The notes: generated by a model from the letters alone, not told the origin. Positions 23,694-33,156 are shown, counted from the stretch's first letter. The stretch: DNA of 64,000 nt from Paenibacillus_AM sp052180255 (GCF_052180255.1 NZ_CP197466.1:3720001-3784000), one strand, 5' to 3'. Numbers and translations are program-made.

Positions 23694-24401
23694 CTATAAA
23701 TGTTCGACTTCCACGGATAGGACATGTTCAATTTGCTTGATATCATAATAAATTTCCGTGGTGTAACGGTTTTTGGGAACCGTAAGGGTCATTACAATTA
23801 GCTGCGTGTTCTCGTCTAAATCTCTTATTTTCAAATCACGAATCTTGTAGTCGCCCTTATTTTCCTGCCCGCTTTGATTCTTTTGTTCGATGCGCTTAAT
23901 CAGATTGGTCATCTTCGTGTTCGACTCTACCCTGATCTTGATGGCAACCTCTTCCCGATTCAGCTTCTTAGGTCCTAGCAGCTTGATGAGAAATGGAACA
24001 AAGTTAACAGCCAAAATGATCAGAATCACACCGCACACCGCTTCTAGATAAAATCCAGCGCCAATTGTAATACCTAATGCAGACGCTGACCAAATGAGTG
24101 CGGCAGAGGTAAGTCCAGATATGACGTCATTATTTTTCCGCAAAATAACACCGGCTCCGATAAAACCGACTCCGCTCACAATCTGTGCCGCAAGTCGCAT
24201 GGGGTCCATATTCGGATGGTTGGTGCCAGCAAATTTACTGAATGCCTCAATGGATACAATTGTTAGTAAACAGCTCGCAATACAGATCACCATGCTCGGT
24301 CTGAGTCCTAACTGCTTCTGTTTAATCTGTCGATCAATGCCGATCAATAGACCGCATAACAAAGCCAGACATAATTTCAACATCATTTCAAGAGATGTCA
24401 T
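23694..24401 (-). CDS. MgtC/SapB-family membrane protein
   Basis: 235 residues from the ATG at 24401; ATG at 24407 is nearly as good but only 2 bases from GAAG. Four to five N-terminal membrane segments contain the family motifs LLIGIDRQ, GLRPSMVICIAS and VSGVGFIGAGVILR. The soluble C-terminal domain (about 145-235) looks ACT-like. MgtC proteins affect magnesium limitation survival and F-type ATPase in pathogens; here the role is open. No M-box riboswitch was recognised upstream. Confidence 0.9.
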   Translation of the reverse strand: MTSLEMMLKLCLALLCGLLIGIDRQIKQKQLGLRPSMVICIASCLLTIVSIEAFSKFAGTNHPNMDPMRLAAQIVSGVGFIGAGVILRKNNDVISGLTSAALIWSASALGITIGAGFYLEAVCGVILIILAVNFVPFLIKLLGPKKLNREEVAIKIRVESNTKMTNLIKRIEQKNQSGQENKGDYKIRDLKIRDLDENTQLIVMTLTVPKNRYTTEIYYDIKQIEHVLSVEVEHL

Positions 24402-24410
24402 GTTCATCAC

Positions 24411-24666
24411 TTCTTTTGTAGGAAATATTCGTTCTGCCTATTCTAGTCCTCGCACTCGGAGATGTCAACTTGTCAAAATTGAAGCTAGAGCAATCCCATT
24501 TGCCTTGCCTTCTCAACGGCTTCTACAAAAATCGGTAGTTATTATTATGAAGAGTCAAAGTTAGAATCACTTGGTAAAAATACATTTTCCCCATTAAAAT
24601 ATGCATATAATACATATAAGCTCAGATAGTTCTCAATTCACATATATAACCAGGAGGTAATTCCAA
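24411..24666. other. Intergenic region, nothing firm
   Basis: 256 bases between divergent genes. A TATAAT at about 24607 may serve the gene at 24667. A minus-strand fragment reads FVEAVEKARQMGLL before a stop but has stops immediately upstream and no start, so it is not called. Confidence 0.4.
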
Positions 24667-25179
24667 TTGAATAATTACAAAAAGTATTACACATTCTTAT
24701 CACTATTAGTAATTATTGTATTAGGCACTTGGTATACTTTCAGCAAAACGCCAAACTCGAAAAAAATTGTCATTGCTTACAATGGAGATACTTATAAAAC
24801 CATAAATCCTGATTACAAAAAAAATATCAAAATTGAACTTGATGGAAACTATGATAAAAAAACAGAAAAATACATAGGAAAACTAGCGATAAATGAAAAA
24901 AAATATAATTATTGCATGTTATCATCTGGATTTGGAGTCATTTGCTATGATCAAAATATAAGAATACGTTTAGGGCAAATATATGCAGATAGTAGTTTTA
25001 ATCGTTTTACAATAGAAATTGAGGACTATCAAACCATACTTGATCTCACGAAGGAATTGAATCAACAGAAAGAAAACCTCATTATAAGTTATCCCTCGAA
25101 TAGTAGAGATCAAACTATGATTTTATATAATTCCCTTCAAAATGATTATTATGATAAAGTCGAGAAAAGCAGCAAATAA
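24667..25179 (+). CDS. AT-rich membrane-anchored hypothetical protein
   Basis: 170 residues from a TTG preceded by AGGAGGTAATTCCAA. One N-terminal membrane helix (about 9-25) and a polar extracellular domain rich in Lys, Asn and Tyr, with two Cys close together (LSSGFGVICY region). Codon use is markedly more AT-rich than the neighbours, suggesting recent acquisition or a fast-evolving protein. No domain recognised. Confidence 0.65.
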   Translation: MNNYKKYYTFLSLLVIIVLGTWYTFSKTPNSKKIVIAYNGDTYKTINPDYKKNIKIELDGNYDKKTEKYIGKLAINEKKYNYCMLSSGFGVICYDQNIRIRLGQIYADSSFNRFTIEIEDYQTILDLTKELNQQKENLIISYPSNSRDQTMILYNSLQNDYYDKVEKSSK

Positions 25180-25192
25180 TGATCACGCAAAA

Positions 25193-25229
25193 AAGACCCA
25201 ACCCCCTCATCAAGAGGAGATTAGGTCTT
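25193..25229 (-). terminator. Terminator of the maltose operon
   Basis: Minus-strand stem AAGACC ... CCTC/GAGG ... GGGTCTT followed by T run, about 25 bases past the stop of pgmB. Confidence 0.75.
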
Positions 25230-25254
25230 CCTATCATTATGATTTACATCCTGA

Positions 25255-25890
25255 TTACGATAGCAGTGAAATGTTTAATTCTGCAGTAGAAGGCAATGTT
25301 GTATCACCGATAACACCAATACCAATGGAACTTATCTGTGCTTTTTGCAATGCCTCAATTCCTGCTTCTGCATCTTCAATGCCAACCGCTTCACTCGCTT
25401 TAACACCCAGTCCTTGAATGGCATCTAGGAAAATATCTGGTGCTGGCTTGCCGTTGACGATATGATTCACATCCACGATATATTCGAAATAATCGAGAAT
25501 GCCAAGCTTCTCCAGAATCATCGGTGCATTCTTGGATGCAGAGCCTATCGCCATCTTAATCGATGCTGCTTTTAGTTCTTGAAGGAACGCTTCGATACCT
25601 GGTAGCAGATCCGCTGCAGTTACATCTTCAATAAGAACTTTATACTCTTCGTTCTTTTCATTGGCTAATCGTTCGATCTCTTCAGGCGAATAAGCATCCA
25701 GCTTATTGCCATGAGCGAGTATTCGCTTGAGTGAATCGATACGAGAGACGCCTTTGAGCTGTTCATTGAACGATTCATCGATCTGAATACCGAGCTTATC
25801 AGCCATATTTTTCCATGCAAGGTAGTGGTACTTTGCCGTGTCTGTAATGACACCATCTAAATCAAATACGACAGCTTTCGTTGTTCGCAT
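25255..25890 (-). CDS. pgmB: Beta-phosphoglucomutase
   Basis: 211 residues. HAD motif I is DLDGVITDT (residues 10-18), with LAWKNMADKLGI in the cap, SASKNA as motif II and GKPAPDIFL plus GIEDAEAGI as motifs III/IV. It converts beta-glucose-1-phosphate to glucose-6-phosphate in the cytoplasm. It follows the oligo-1,6-glucosidase by 3 bases and closes the operon, using the beta-G1P produced by the maltose phosphorylase. Confidence 0.95.
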   Translation of the reverse strand: MRTTKAVVFDLDGVITDTAKYHYLAWKNMADKLGIQIDESFNEQLKGVSRIDSLKRILAHGNKLDAYSPEEIERLANEKNEEYKVLIEDVTAADLLPGIEAFLQELKAASIKMAIGSASKNAPMILEKLGILDYFEYIVDVNHIVNGKPAPDIFLDAIQGLGVKASEAVGIEDAEAGIEALQKAQISSIGIGVIGDTTLPSTAELNISLLS

Positions 25891-25893
25891 GCG

Positions 25894-27579
25894 TTATACC
25901 TCCAGATACACGACTGCTTCATAAGGTCTTAATTGCAATTGTTCTGGCGCGGCAGCACTATCTTCATAATTGCTTAGTAGCTGCGTCCAATTTGCACCTT
26001 GTACATGCTCAGGTAGATCAACCGATGGCGTATTGCCATAGAAGTTCGCTACTACAAGTAGACGTTTGCCTTCATATTCGCGTGTATATGCGAAAATTTC
26101 TGGGTGATCTTCAAGAATCAGCGCATATTTGCCATGAACAACGATTGGAACTTGTTTGCGCAGTTGAATTAATTTCTGATAGTGATAGAAAACAGAATTC
26201 GGATCTTGCAGCGCCGCACTTACGTTGATTTCCTCATAACTCGGATTCACCTTAAGCCAAGGTGTACCTGACGTAAAGCCAGCGTGTTCACTCGCATCCC
26301 ATTGCATCGGTGTACGAGCGTTATCCCGTCCTTTGTAATGAACAGCCTTCAAGAATTGCTCGTGTGTGAGCGTGCCATTCTCCTGCACAAGCTCGCGATA
26401 TGCATTACGAATCTCGATATCGTCATATTCTTCAATGGCATACGCGCAGTTCACCATACCAATCTCTTCCCCTTGGTAGATATAAGGCGTGCCCTTCAAG
26501 AAGTGTAGAACGGTACCTAGCATCTTCGCACTTACAACACGGTGCTCCCCATCATTACCCCAGCGGGATACGATACGCGGCTGATCATGATTGTTCCAGT
26601 ACAAGCTGTTCCAACCACCAACTTCAAGCTCTGTCTGCCACTTTGTCAGATTCGCTTTTAGCTCTACCAGGTTCATATCTCTCATCGCCCACTTGCCGTT
26701 CGGCGTTCCTTGCTCAGTATCCAGATCCATATGCTCGAACGTGAAAATCATATTCAGCTCGTTGCGCGATGGTTCTGTGAACAGTTTCGCTTCACTTGGG
26801 GATGATCCTGGTGCTTCACCTACGGTCATGCAATCGAATTTCGACAGCACTTCGCGGTTCATATCTTGCAAAAATTCATGCAAACGCGGACCGTTTGTAT
26901 GGTATTTGCCGATCAGGTATTTATGACCTTCGACTTTGTCATAATCCGGATAGTCCTGGAACTTGGAGATGGAACTGATAACATCCAGTCGCCAGCCGTC
27001 CACCCCTTTTTCCATCCAGAATGTCATGAGATCCCATACATCCTTGCGGAGTTGTTCATTTTCCCAGTTCAAATCCGGTTGTCTCTTGGAGAAATAATGT
27101 AAGAAATACTGCTCCGTCTCTTCATCATACTGCCAAGCGGAACCGCTGAAGTAGGAACCCCAGTTGTTCGGCTCTGATCCGTCTTCCTTACCGTCTTTCC
27201 AAATATAATAGTCCCGATACGGGTTGTCTTTACTCTTGCGACTCTCAACAAACCACTGATGCTCATCTGAAGTATGATTCACAACAAGGTCCATGACGAT
27301 CTTAATGCCGCGTTTATGCGCTTCATCGATCATTGCGAACATATCTTCATTCGTCCCGAACTGCTCATACACACGCTTATAATCGCGGATATCATACCCG
27401 TTATCATCTTGCGGGGAGTCAAATACTGGACTTAGCCAGATGACGTCGATGCCGAGTTCTTTGAGATAATCCAATTTCTCAATGATGCCAGGGATATCCC
27501 CCATGCCATCACCGTTGGAGTCGTTAAAACTTCTTGGATAAATTTGATAGACGACTGAGCTTTTCCACCAATCTTTCAT
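25894..27579 (-). CDS. malL: Oligo-1,6-glucosidase (GH13)
   Basis: 561 residues, the normal length. GH13 motifs: DLVVNHTS (region I), GWRLDVISS (region II with catalytic Asp), VGEAPGSSP (Glu) and WNNHDQPR (region IV). Val directly after the catalytic Asp is typical of enzymes preferring alpha-1,6 linkages (isomaltose, panose) over maltose. Cytoplasmic, no signal peptide. GGAGGT precedes the ATG. Works with the phosphorylase to degrade imported malto- and isomalto-oligosaccharides. Confidence 0.95.
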   Translation of the reverse strand: MKDWWKSSVVYQIYPRSFNDSNGDGMGDIPGIIEKLDYLKELGIDVIWLSPVFDSPQDDNGYDIRDYKRVYEQFGTNEDMFAMIDEAHKRGIKIVMDLVVNHTSDEHQWFVESRKSKDNPYRDYYIWKDGKEDGSEPNNWGSYFSGSAWQYDEETEQYFLHYFSKRQPDLNWENEQLRKDVWDLMTFWMEKGVDGWRLDVISSISKFQDYPDYDKVEGHKYLIGKYHTNGPRLHEFLQDMNREVLSKFDCMTVGEAPGSSPSEAKLFTEPSRNELNMIFTFEHMDLDTEQGTPNGKWAMRDMNLVELKANLTKWQTELEVGGWNSLYWNNHDQPRIVSRWGNDGEHRVVSAKMLGTVLHFLKGTPYIYQGEEIGMVNCAYAIEEYDDIEIRNAYRELVQENGTLTHEQFLKAVHYKGRDNARTPMQWDASEHAGFTSGTPWLKVNPSYEEINVSAALQDPNSVFYHYQKLIQLRKQVPIVVHGKYALILEDHPEIFAYTREYEGKRLLVVANFYGNTPSVDLPEHVQGANWTQLLSNYEDSAAAPEQLQLRPYEAVVYLEV

Positions 27580-27598
27580 ATGTGTTACCTCCTAAATG

Positions 27599-27625
27599 GT
27601 AGTGATGTAAAAAGAGGTCACTACA
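27599..27625 (-). promoter_or_regulatory. Hairpin just upstream of the malL ribosome site
   Basis: Arms GTAGTGA / TCACTAC about 18 bases before the malL start; could modulate translation or mark an mRNA processing site. Confidence 0.45.
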
Positions 27626-27630
27626 GATAA

Positions 27631-27732
27631 AGAGAGTGTTTCCGGTCGCTGTTGAACTCGTAAATTTTGAATTGACTATGTGGTATATTTACGATTTCAA
27701 AGGCGAACGCTAACGCTCCTCCAACACTCTCT
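27631..27732. repeat. Structured 102-base element with 10-base terminal inverted repeats
   Basis: Ends AGAGAGTGTT (27631-27640) and AACACTCTCT (27723-27732) are perfect inverted repeats. Inside, TTGAACTCGTAAAT (27652-27665) pairs with ATTTACGATTTCAA (27687-27700), 13 of 14 bases, and CGC/GCG extends it. It lies in the 187-base gap between the phosphorylase and glucosidase genes. Either an intra-operon RNA structure or a copy of a small interspersed repeat. Confidence 0.6.
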
Positions 27733-27766
27733 TTCTCTTCCGTTTACTTTTTAATAACTTCTTCAA

Positions 27767-30055
27767 TTAGTTCGATTTCACAATTTCTTTCTCTAGCAGG
27801 ACACTTTCGTCCATCAAATTCAAGGTTAGAGCTTCACCACGAAGCAATTCTAAGCGCGTCTCGGTTTGGGAGACGGTTACTTTTAGCAAGCGATCGCGGT
27901 AATTGATCTTGAATGAATATTTATCCCAGCCTTTTGGTAAAAGCGGCTTAAAGGACAACGTTTCATTGCTTGTGCGCATACCTGCAAATCCTTGTACGAT
28001 TGCAAGCCAGCTGCCTGTCATCGAAGTGATGTGCAGACCGTCTTCCGTGTCATTGTTATAGTTATCTAGATCTAATCTAGCTGTACGTTTATACATCTCT
28101 ACGGCTTTCTCTTCCATGCCAAGCTCAGCAGCTAGTACGGAGTGAATACATGGAGAAAGACTCGATTCGTGAACCGTCATTGGCTCATAGAACGCAAAGT
28201 TTTTGCGTTTTTGTTCCAGGCTGAACTGCTCACCGAAGAAGTATATCCCTTGCAATACATCGGCCTGCTTAATGAAGCATGAACGTAGGATGCGATCCCA
28301 AGACCATTTTTGATTCAATGGACGCTGCTCCGGAGCAAGCTCGCTAACTGGCATCAGATCTTTATCCAAGAACGTGTCATGCTGCACGAAAACATCTAAT
28401 TCCTCATCATATGGCAGATACATTTTCTCCGTAATCGACTGCCACTTCACTTGTTCGGATTCCGTAACCTGAAGGGTGTCCAGATGCTTGACTGCTCCTG
28501 CCGCACGAAGATCTTCAATCACCTTCAATGTGTAGGACAAGCACCATTTAGCCATAAAGTTAGTGTACCAGTTGTTGTTCACATTGTTCTCATACTCATT
28601 CGGTCCTGTTACACCATGAATCATGAACATTTGCTTACGCTTGGAGAAATGTACGCGATCCGCCCAGAAGCGTGCGACGCCAACAAGAACTTCAATACCG
28701 AACTGTTCAAGGTATGATTTATCCCCTGTATAATTCACATAGTTATGAATCGCATAAACCATTGCAGCATTACGATGAATCTCTTCAAATGTGATCTCCC
28801 ACTCGTTATGGCACTCTACACCTGTGAATGTAACCATCGGATATAGTGCACCTTGCAAGCCTTGTTGTCTTGCATTGTGATATGCGCCTTCGAGCTGGTT
28901 ATAGCGATAAAGGAGTAGATTACGAGTCACTTCTTTACCTGCTACAGATAAGTAAAGTGGAACTGCATAAGCTTCTGTATCCCAGTAAGTCGCTCCGCCG
29001 TATTTTTCACCTGTAAAGCCTTTAGGACCAATATTGAGTCTAGAGTCTTCACCATAGTAGGTCGAGAACAATTGGAACAAGTTATAACGAATCCCTTGCT
29101 GCGCTTCTTCGTCACCTACGATTTCAACGTCAGAGATTTCCCATCTTTCCAACCATTTTTCAACATGCGCTTGCTTGAGTGACTCATACCCTGCTTGAAC
29201 GGCTTGATCAAGAATATGCTGAGATCCCTTAAGTACTTCACTTTCTGCATAATCACGAGATGAAGTTACGCTAATATATTTATGAATACCGACTGTTTCG
29301 CCTTCGTTTGCTTGCATACGAACAGAGTTAGCTACGAACATTCCGCGCTCAGTAGCAGCGATTTCAGCTTCTTTCGTTGGAGCAACATGCATGCTTGCAG
29401 CAACTGTAAACTGCGGTGTTCCGAATGGATTTGCTTTGGTTTTCGTTACCAAAGATCCACCAAACAACTGCGACGAACGTTCGATCTCCGACCAGAAAGT
29501 CTCTTCATAGTTGGAATCTTCGTTATGCACATTTCCATCTAAGTATGGTGTAAATGTAACTTCACCAGCATAGTTCAGCGGTGTTGCCGTATAGGAGATC
29601 GCACAAATTTCTTTACGTTCCACGCTTAGGAAGCGCTCAACTTTAATTAGCGTCTCTTTCTTACCTTTTACCACAATAAATTGTCTGCTAAGAATGCCAG
29701 TCTGCATATCAAGCTCCAGGTGGAAGTCGCGGACTTCATCTACATGAAGATCCACTTCTCCCCCGTCTACTTGCACCCCAATGCCGATAAAGTTAAGTGA
29801 GTTAATTACTTTACCAAAATACTCGGGATAGCCGTTCTTCCACCAGCCCACCTTCGTCTTATCGGGGAACCATACACCCGCGATGTAACTTCCTTGATGG
29901 GAATCACCTGAATACGTTTCTTCAAAGTTCCCGCGCATTCCCATATAACCGTTACCGATCGACGTTAAACTTTCTGCAAGTCTGCGATTTTTCTTATGGA
30001 GCGTGCTTGTCGATAGCTTAAAACTATTAATATCAAACAATCGCTTCTCGTTCAT
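27767..30055 (-). CDS. mapA: Maltose phosphorylase (GH65)
   Basis: 762 residues, the GH65 size. LTSIGNGYMGMRGNFEE opens the N-terminal beta-sandwich; GGATYWDTEAY begins the catalytic (alpha/alpha)6 barrel; VTGPNEYENNVNNNWYTN carries the catalytic Glu. The NNNWYTN form is characteristic of maltose phosphorylases rather than kojibiose or trehalose phosphorylases. It converts maltose plus phosphate to glucose and beta-G1P in the cytoplasm. Downstream pgmB uses that product. Starts 12 bases after the permease gene. Confidence 0.9.
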   Translation of the reverse strand: MNEKRLFDINSFKLSTSTLHKKNRRLAESLTSIGNGYMGMRGNFEETYSGDSHQGSYIAGVWFPDKTKVGWWKNGYPEYFGKVINSLNFIGIGVQVDGGEVDLHVDEVRDFHLELDMQTGILSRQFIVVKGKKETLIKVERFLSVERKEICAISYTATPLNYAGEVTFTPYLDGNVHNEDSNYEETFWSEIERSSQLFGGSLVTKTKANPFGTPQFTVAASMHVAPTKEAEIAATERGMFVANSVRMQANEGETVGIHKYISVTSSRDYAESEVLKGSQHILDQAVQAGYESLKQAHVEKWLERWEISDVEIVGDEEAQQGIRYNLFQLFSTYYGEDSRLNIGPKGFTGEKYGGATYWDTEAYAVPLYLSVAGKEVTRNLLLYRYNQLEGAYHNARQQGLQGALYPMVTFTGVECHNEWEITFEEIHRNAAMVYAIHNYVNYTGDKSYLEQFGIEVLVGVARFWADRVHFSKRKQMFMIHGVTGPNEYENNVNNNWYTNFMAKWCLSYTLKVIEDLRAAGAVKHLDTLQVTESEQVKWQSITEKMYLPYDEELDVFVQHDTFLDKDLMPVSELAPEQRPLNQKWSWDRILRSCFIKQADVLQGIYFFGEQFSLEQKRKNFAFYEPMTVHESSLSPCIHSVLAAELGMEEKAVEMYKRTARLDLDNYNNDTEDGLHITSMTGSWLAIVQGFAGMRTSNETLSFKPLLPKGWDKYSFKINYRDRLLKVTVSQTETRLELLRGEALTLNLMDESVLLEKEIVKSN

Positions 30056-30067
30056 CCTAAATTCCTC

Positions 30068-30883
30068 CTACTTCACCGATCCTTGAGTAATGCCTTGAAT
30101 AATTTGCCGTTGCGCAAAGAAGTACAAAATAATAATTGGAATAATCCCTAGTGTTAGACCTGCAAGCGCTAAGTGCCATTGCTTCGTATATTCACCAAAG
30201 AAATAGAACATTTTGAGAGGGATTGTTTGTTTTCCTTCTTGATTTATGACTAAAGACGGCAATAGATAGTCATTCCAGATCCAGATCGTATTCAAAATAC
30301 CAACTGTAACCGTAATCGGCTTCAGGATTGGGAACACAATTTTCCAGAATGTTTGAAAACTATTGCAACCGTCAATTTTGGCAGCTTCATCTAATGTGAT
30401 TGGAATCGAGCTCAATGAACCATGGTAGAGGAATATGGACAAGCTTGATCCAAATCCAAGGTACATGACAATGATACCGACTCTATTCAACATTTCTACT
30501 TTACCAAACAACGTAATAAGTGGAATCATTACGGATTGGAATGGAATCAACATTGCCGCGACAAACACTAAGAAAATAACGCCGCTAAGCTTTGTCTTCG
30601 TTCTAGATAAGGCATAAGCAGACATCGAAGCAAATACGACGATAAACAATACCCCAACTACTGTAATTAATACCGAGTTTAAGAAAGTGTGCCAAAAATC
30701 GAGCTGTTGAGCCGCTTTCGTATAGTTATCAAATGTCCAAACTTGCGGTAATCCAAGTGTATCTGTAAAAATTTCTTTCTTGGTCTTAAGTGAATTCACA
30801 ATCATTAAATAGAAAGGTGATAACCAAAGTAACCCGAGTAAAATTCCTAGAATCTCAATTAATAAATGTTGTTTCCTTTTCAT
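30068..30883 (-). CDS. Sugar ABC transporter permease, MalG type
   Basis: 271 residues with six membrane helices. The EAA loop DEAAKIDGCNSFQTFWKIVFPILKP (positions about 185-210) is the ATPase-docking motif. Its start overlaps the stop of the first permease gene by one base. No dedicated ATPase is encoded nearby, so it probably uses a shared MsmX-like ATPase, as is usual for CUT1 sugar importers in Firmicutes. Confidence 0.93.
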   Translation of the reverse strand: MKRKQHLLIEILGILLGLLWLSPFYLMIVNSLKTKKEIFTDTLGLPQVWTFDNYTKAAQQLDFWHTFLNSVLITVVGVLFIVVFASMSAYALSRTKTKLSGVIFLVFVAAMLIPFQSVMIPLITLFGKVEMLNRVGIIVMYLGFGSSLSIFLYHGSLSSIPITLDEAAKIDGCNSFQTFWKIVFPILKPITVTVGILNTIWIWNDYLLPSLVINQEGKQTIPLKMFYFFGEYTKQWHLALAGLTLGIIPIIILYFFAQRQIIQGITQGSVK

Positions 30884-31749
30884 TACAACTCCACCTCACG
30901 CTTCTTGTTGTAATAAACCTGAGTCAGGGCAATCGCTGCAACAATTAGGAAGAAGATAATCGCTTTTGCTTGCGAATAAGCCATTTGATTTTCCCCAAAC
31001 GCGGATTTAAAAATGTTCATCGCAACCATTTGAGTTGAGTTGTAAGGTCCCCCGCCTGTTAAAGACAAGTTCTGATCATATAATTTGAACGAGTTAGATA
31101 AAGTTAAGAACAAGCTGACTGTAAACGCAGGTGCAACGAGCGGGAATGTGATCGCTTTGAATCTCTGGAACGCATTCGCTCCATCAATTTCAGCTGCTTC
31201 AATTAGATCCTGCGGTACATTTTCCAAGTAAGCGACATAAATAACCATGATGTAACCGGCCATTTGCCAGCTCATGAGAATAACGAGTCCCCAGAAACTT
31301 GTTGTCGGTGTGGATAACCAACCCTGCAAAGACTCTATACCAAGCGCACTACCTACAGCGCTGAAAACTTTAATGAAGATGAACTGCCAGATAAAACCTA
31401 GAATGAGCCCACCAATTAAGTTTGGCATGAAAAATACAGTTCTTAAAATATTCTTGGATTTGATCTTTGAAGTTACGATTAGGGCTAAGCCAAGACCAAT
31501 GATATTAATAAAAAAGATGGAGGCAAGTGAAAACTTCGTCGTGAACCATAATGAATTTAGGAATACTTTATCATGTAATAATTTGGCATAATTCCCAAGC
31601 CCTACGAATTCAGTCGACTCAATACCGTTCCAGTTTGTAAAGGAATAGTACAACCCAAATAGTAACGGAACGATAACAACAATGAATAATGCAGCCATCG
31701 TTGGGGCTAGGAATAGCCAGAACGCAAGGCTATTTTTGTTGCTTTTCAT
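30883..31749 (-). CDS. Sugar ABC transporter permease, MalF type
   Basis: 288 residues, six membrane helices, EAA loop IEAAEIDGANAFQRFKAITFP. AGGAGG upstream of the ATG. With the neighbouring MalG-type permease it forms the membrane channel for a CUT1 importer fed by the lipoprotein at 31821-33101. Separated from that gene by 71 bases containing a strong hairpin. Confidence 0.93.
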   Translation of the reverse strand: MKSNKNSLAFWLFLAPTMAALFIVVIVPLLFGLYYSFTNWNGIESTEFVGLGNYAKLLHDKVFLNSLWFTTKFSLASIFFINIIGLGLALIVTSKIKSKNILRTVFFMPNLIGGLILGFIWQFIFIKVFSAVGSALGIESLQGWLSTPTTSFWGLVILMSWQMAGYIMVIYVAYLENVPQDLIEAAEIDGANAFQRFKAITFPLVAPAFTVSLFLTLSNSFKLYDQNLSLTGGGPYNSTQMVAMNIFKSAFGENQMAYSQAKAIIFFLIVAAIALTQVYYNKKREVEL

Positions 31750-31775
31750 AAAATATCCTCCTTCATCGAGTCATA

Positions 31776-31804
31776 AATAAAGTGGCTTACAAAGCCACTT
31801 TATT
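31776..31804 (-). terminator. Hairpin between binding-protein and permease genes
   Basis: Perfect 13-base stem AATAAAGTGGCTT / AAGCCACTTTATT with a 3-base loop, 17 bases past the binding-protein stop. No long T run follows, so partial termination or 3'-end mRNA protection is likely, raising binding protein over permease levels. Confidence 0.75.
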
Positions 31805-31820
31805 TACTACCTCTGTCGCT

Positions 31821-33101
31821 TTATCTAGCTGCTTTCCAAGTATTCTTCGCATTTTGAATGAGTTGATCCCAAGTCAATTTACCACTTACGTATTGCTGAA
31901 TATCTGCACCTAGCTTGTCCATACCCCATGCACTTGGGTAACCCATGAATACCCAACCAATTGTTTTACCTTCTTGTGCATATTTGTAGATTTCTTTGGA
32001 GATTGGATCGGAAATTTTAGCTGTGTCATAACCATCGTAAGCTGGAATGAATTTGAAATCTTCAAGTACAGTTTTCTTACCAGCATCAGAAGTGTACAAC
32101 CAGTCTAAGAATGCTTTACTTTCTTTCTTCACTGCATCGCTCTTCTTGTCATTCACAGCCCAGTACATAGGAACGCCAACTGGAATGCTGTCTTCTTTGT
32201 ATCCTTCAACTGGAAGTGGCAAGATGCCTACATTGTTTGCAGCGAACTCCTTATCGATACCTTGAATGGAACCATATACCCAGTTCCCTTGTTGAATGAA
32301 TGCCACTTTACCATTGGAGAACAGTTCTTCTACTTGTTTGGAGTAGTCCAAGCTCACTGTTGGTTGAACGGAATATTTTTGTTGTAAATCAAGAACTTTC
32401 TTGAAAGCATCTTGATATTTGAATTGAATTTCTTTGGCTTGGTACGTTTTGGATACATCGCCATCAAACTCAGCTGCTAAGAACGGATTGGATAGGTGTA
32501 AACCAGTTACCCAAGTTTCTTTTGCAGGGAATGCTGTAACGGAATCAAGACCCAATTCTTTTTTCTTGGAATCAATCAATACCGCTGCATCTTCTAGAGC
32601 TTTATAGGACTTGATTGTGCTAGGATCAATGCCTGCTTTTTTGAAAACTTCTTTATTGTAAAGGAATCCATATCCTTCTTGTGCAAAAGGAAGGCCATAT
32701 ACTTTATTATCAACGGATACACCTGTCAGTGTTCCTTTTAATGCTTTCTTAGAAGCTTCGGTATCGGATAGATCAGCGAGCTTAGCTTTCCAGTCCGCAA
32801 CGTCTTGTGGTCCACCTACGTTAAAGATTGCTGGTTCAGCGCCCGAAGCGAACTTCGATTTCAGTGCAGCACCATAATCATCGCCGCCACCTACAGTACT
32901 GATGTTGATTTTCACGTTTGGATGCAAATTCTCGTAGTCTTTAACTACTTTCTCGAATTGATCCTTAAATTCTACCTTAAATTGAAACACATCAATTACC
33001 GTTTGTTCTGCTGATGCCTTTTCCCCATCCTTACTGGTACAACCTGCTAAAGCCCCTACTACAAGTGCACTTGCTGCTAATACCGCAATCCCTTTTTTCA
33101 T
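31821..33101 (-). CDS. Sugar ABC transporter substrate-binding lipoprotein
   Basis: 426 residues. Signal peptide with lipobox LAGC (Cys about residue 21) for membrane anchoring. The rest is a family 1 extracellular solute-binding protein (AIFNVGGPQDVADW, GNWVYGSI, AFLDWLYTSDAGK). By context it binds maltose or maltodextrins/isomalto-oligosaccharides. GAGGAGGTC precedes the ATG. Second gene of the operon after the LacI regulator. Confidence 0.95.
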   Translation of the reverse strand: MKKGIAVLAASALVVGALAGCTSKDGEKASAEQTVIDVFQFKVEFKDQFEKVVKDYENLHPNVKINISTVGGGDDYGAALKSKFASGAEPAIFNVGGPQDVADWKAKLADLSDTEASKKALKGTLTGVSVDNKVYGLPFAQEGYGFLYNKEVFKKAGIDPSTIKSYKALEDAAVLIDSKKKELGLDSVTAFPAKETWVTGLHLSNPFLAAEFDGDVSKTYQAKEIQFKYQDAFKKVLDLQQKYSVQPTVSLDYSKQVEELFSNGKVAFIQQGNWVYGSIQGIDKEFAANNVGILPLPVEGYKEDSIPVGVPMYWAVNDKKSDAVKKESKAFLDWLYTSDAGKKTVLEDFKFIPAYDGYDTAKISDPISKEIYKYAQEGKTIGWVFMGYPSAWGMDKLGADIQQYVSGKLTWDQLIQNAKNTWKAAR

Positions 33102-33135
33102 TTCTTTGACCTCCTCTAGTTGCGTAAATATCTAT

Positions 33136-33156
33136 AAACACTGTTTAACAGTATTT
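33136..33156 (-). promoter_or_regulatory. Short palindrome between regulator and binding-protein genes
   Basis: ACTGTTTAACAGT (33140-33152) with partly matching A/T flanks. Could be a weak attenuator hairpin or another regulator site. It starts inside or next to the LacI-family stop region. Confidence 0.35.

Noticed and set aside
23649..23740. Plus-strand ORF after GGAGGAAATAAAAAA at about 23635
   Set aside because: Its codons are the arms of the mgtC terminator and then antisense of mgtC; the ribosome-like site is explained by chance.
24480..24550. Minus-strand fragment reading PIFVEAVEKARQMGLL before a stop
   Set aside because: Three stop codons occur directly upstream and there is no start or ribosome site; too short to support a gene.
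23694..24660. Possible M-box magnesium riboswitch upstream of mgtC
   Set aside because: The upstream 250 bases show none of the conserved M-box core elements that I can recognise.
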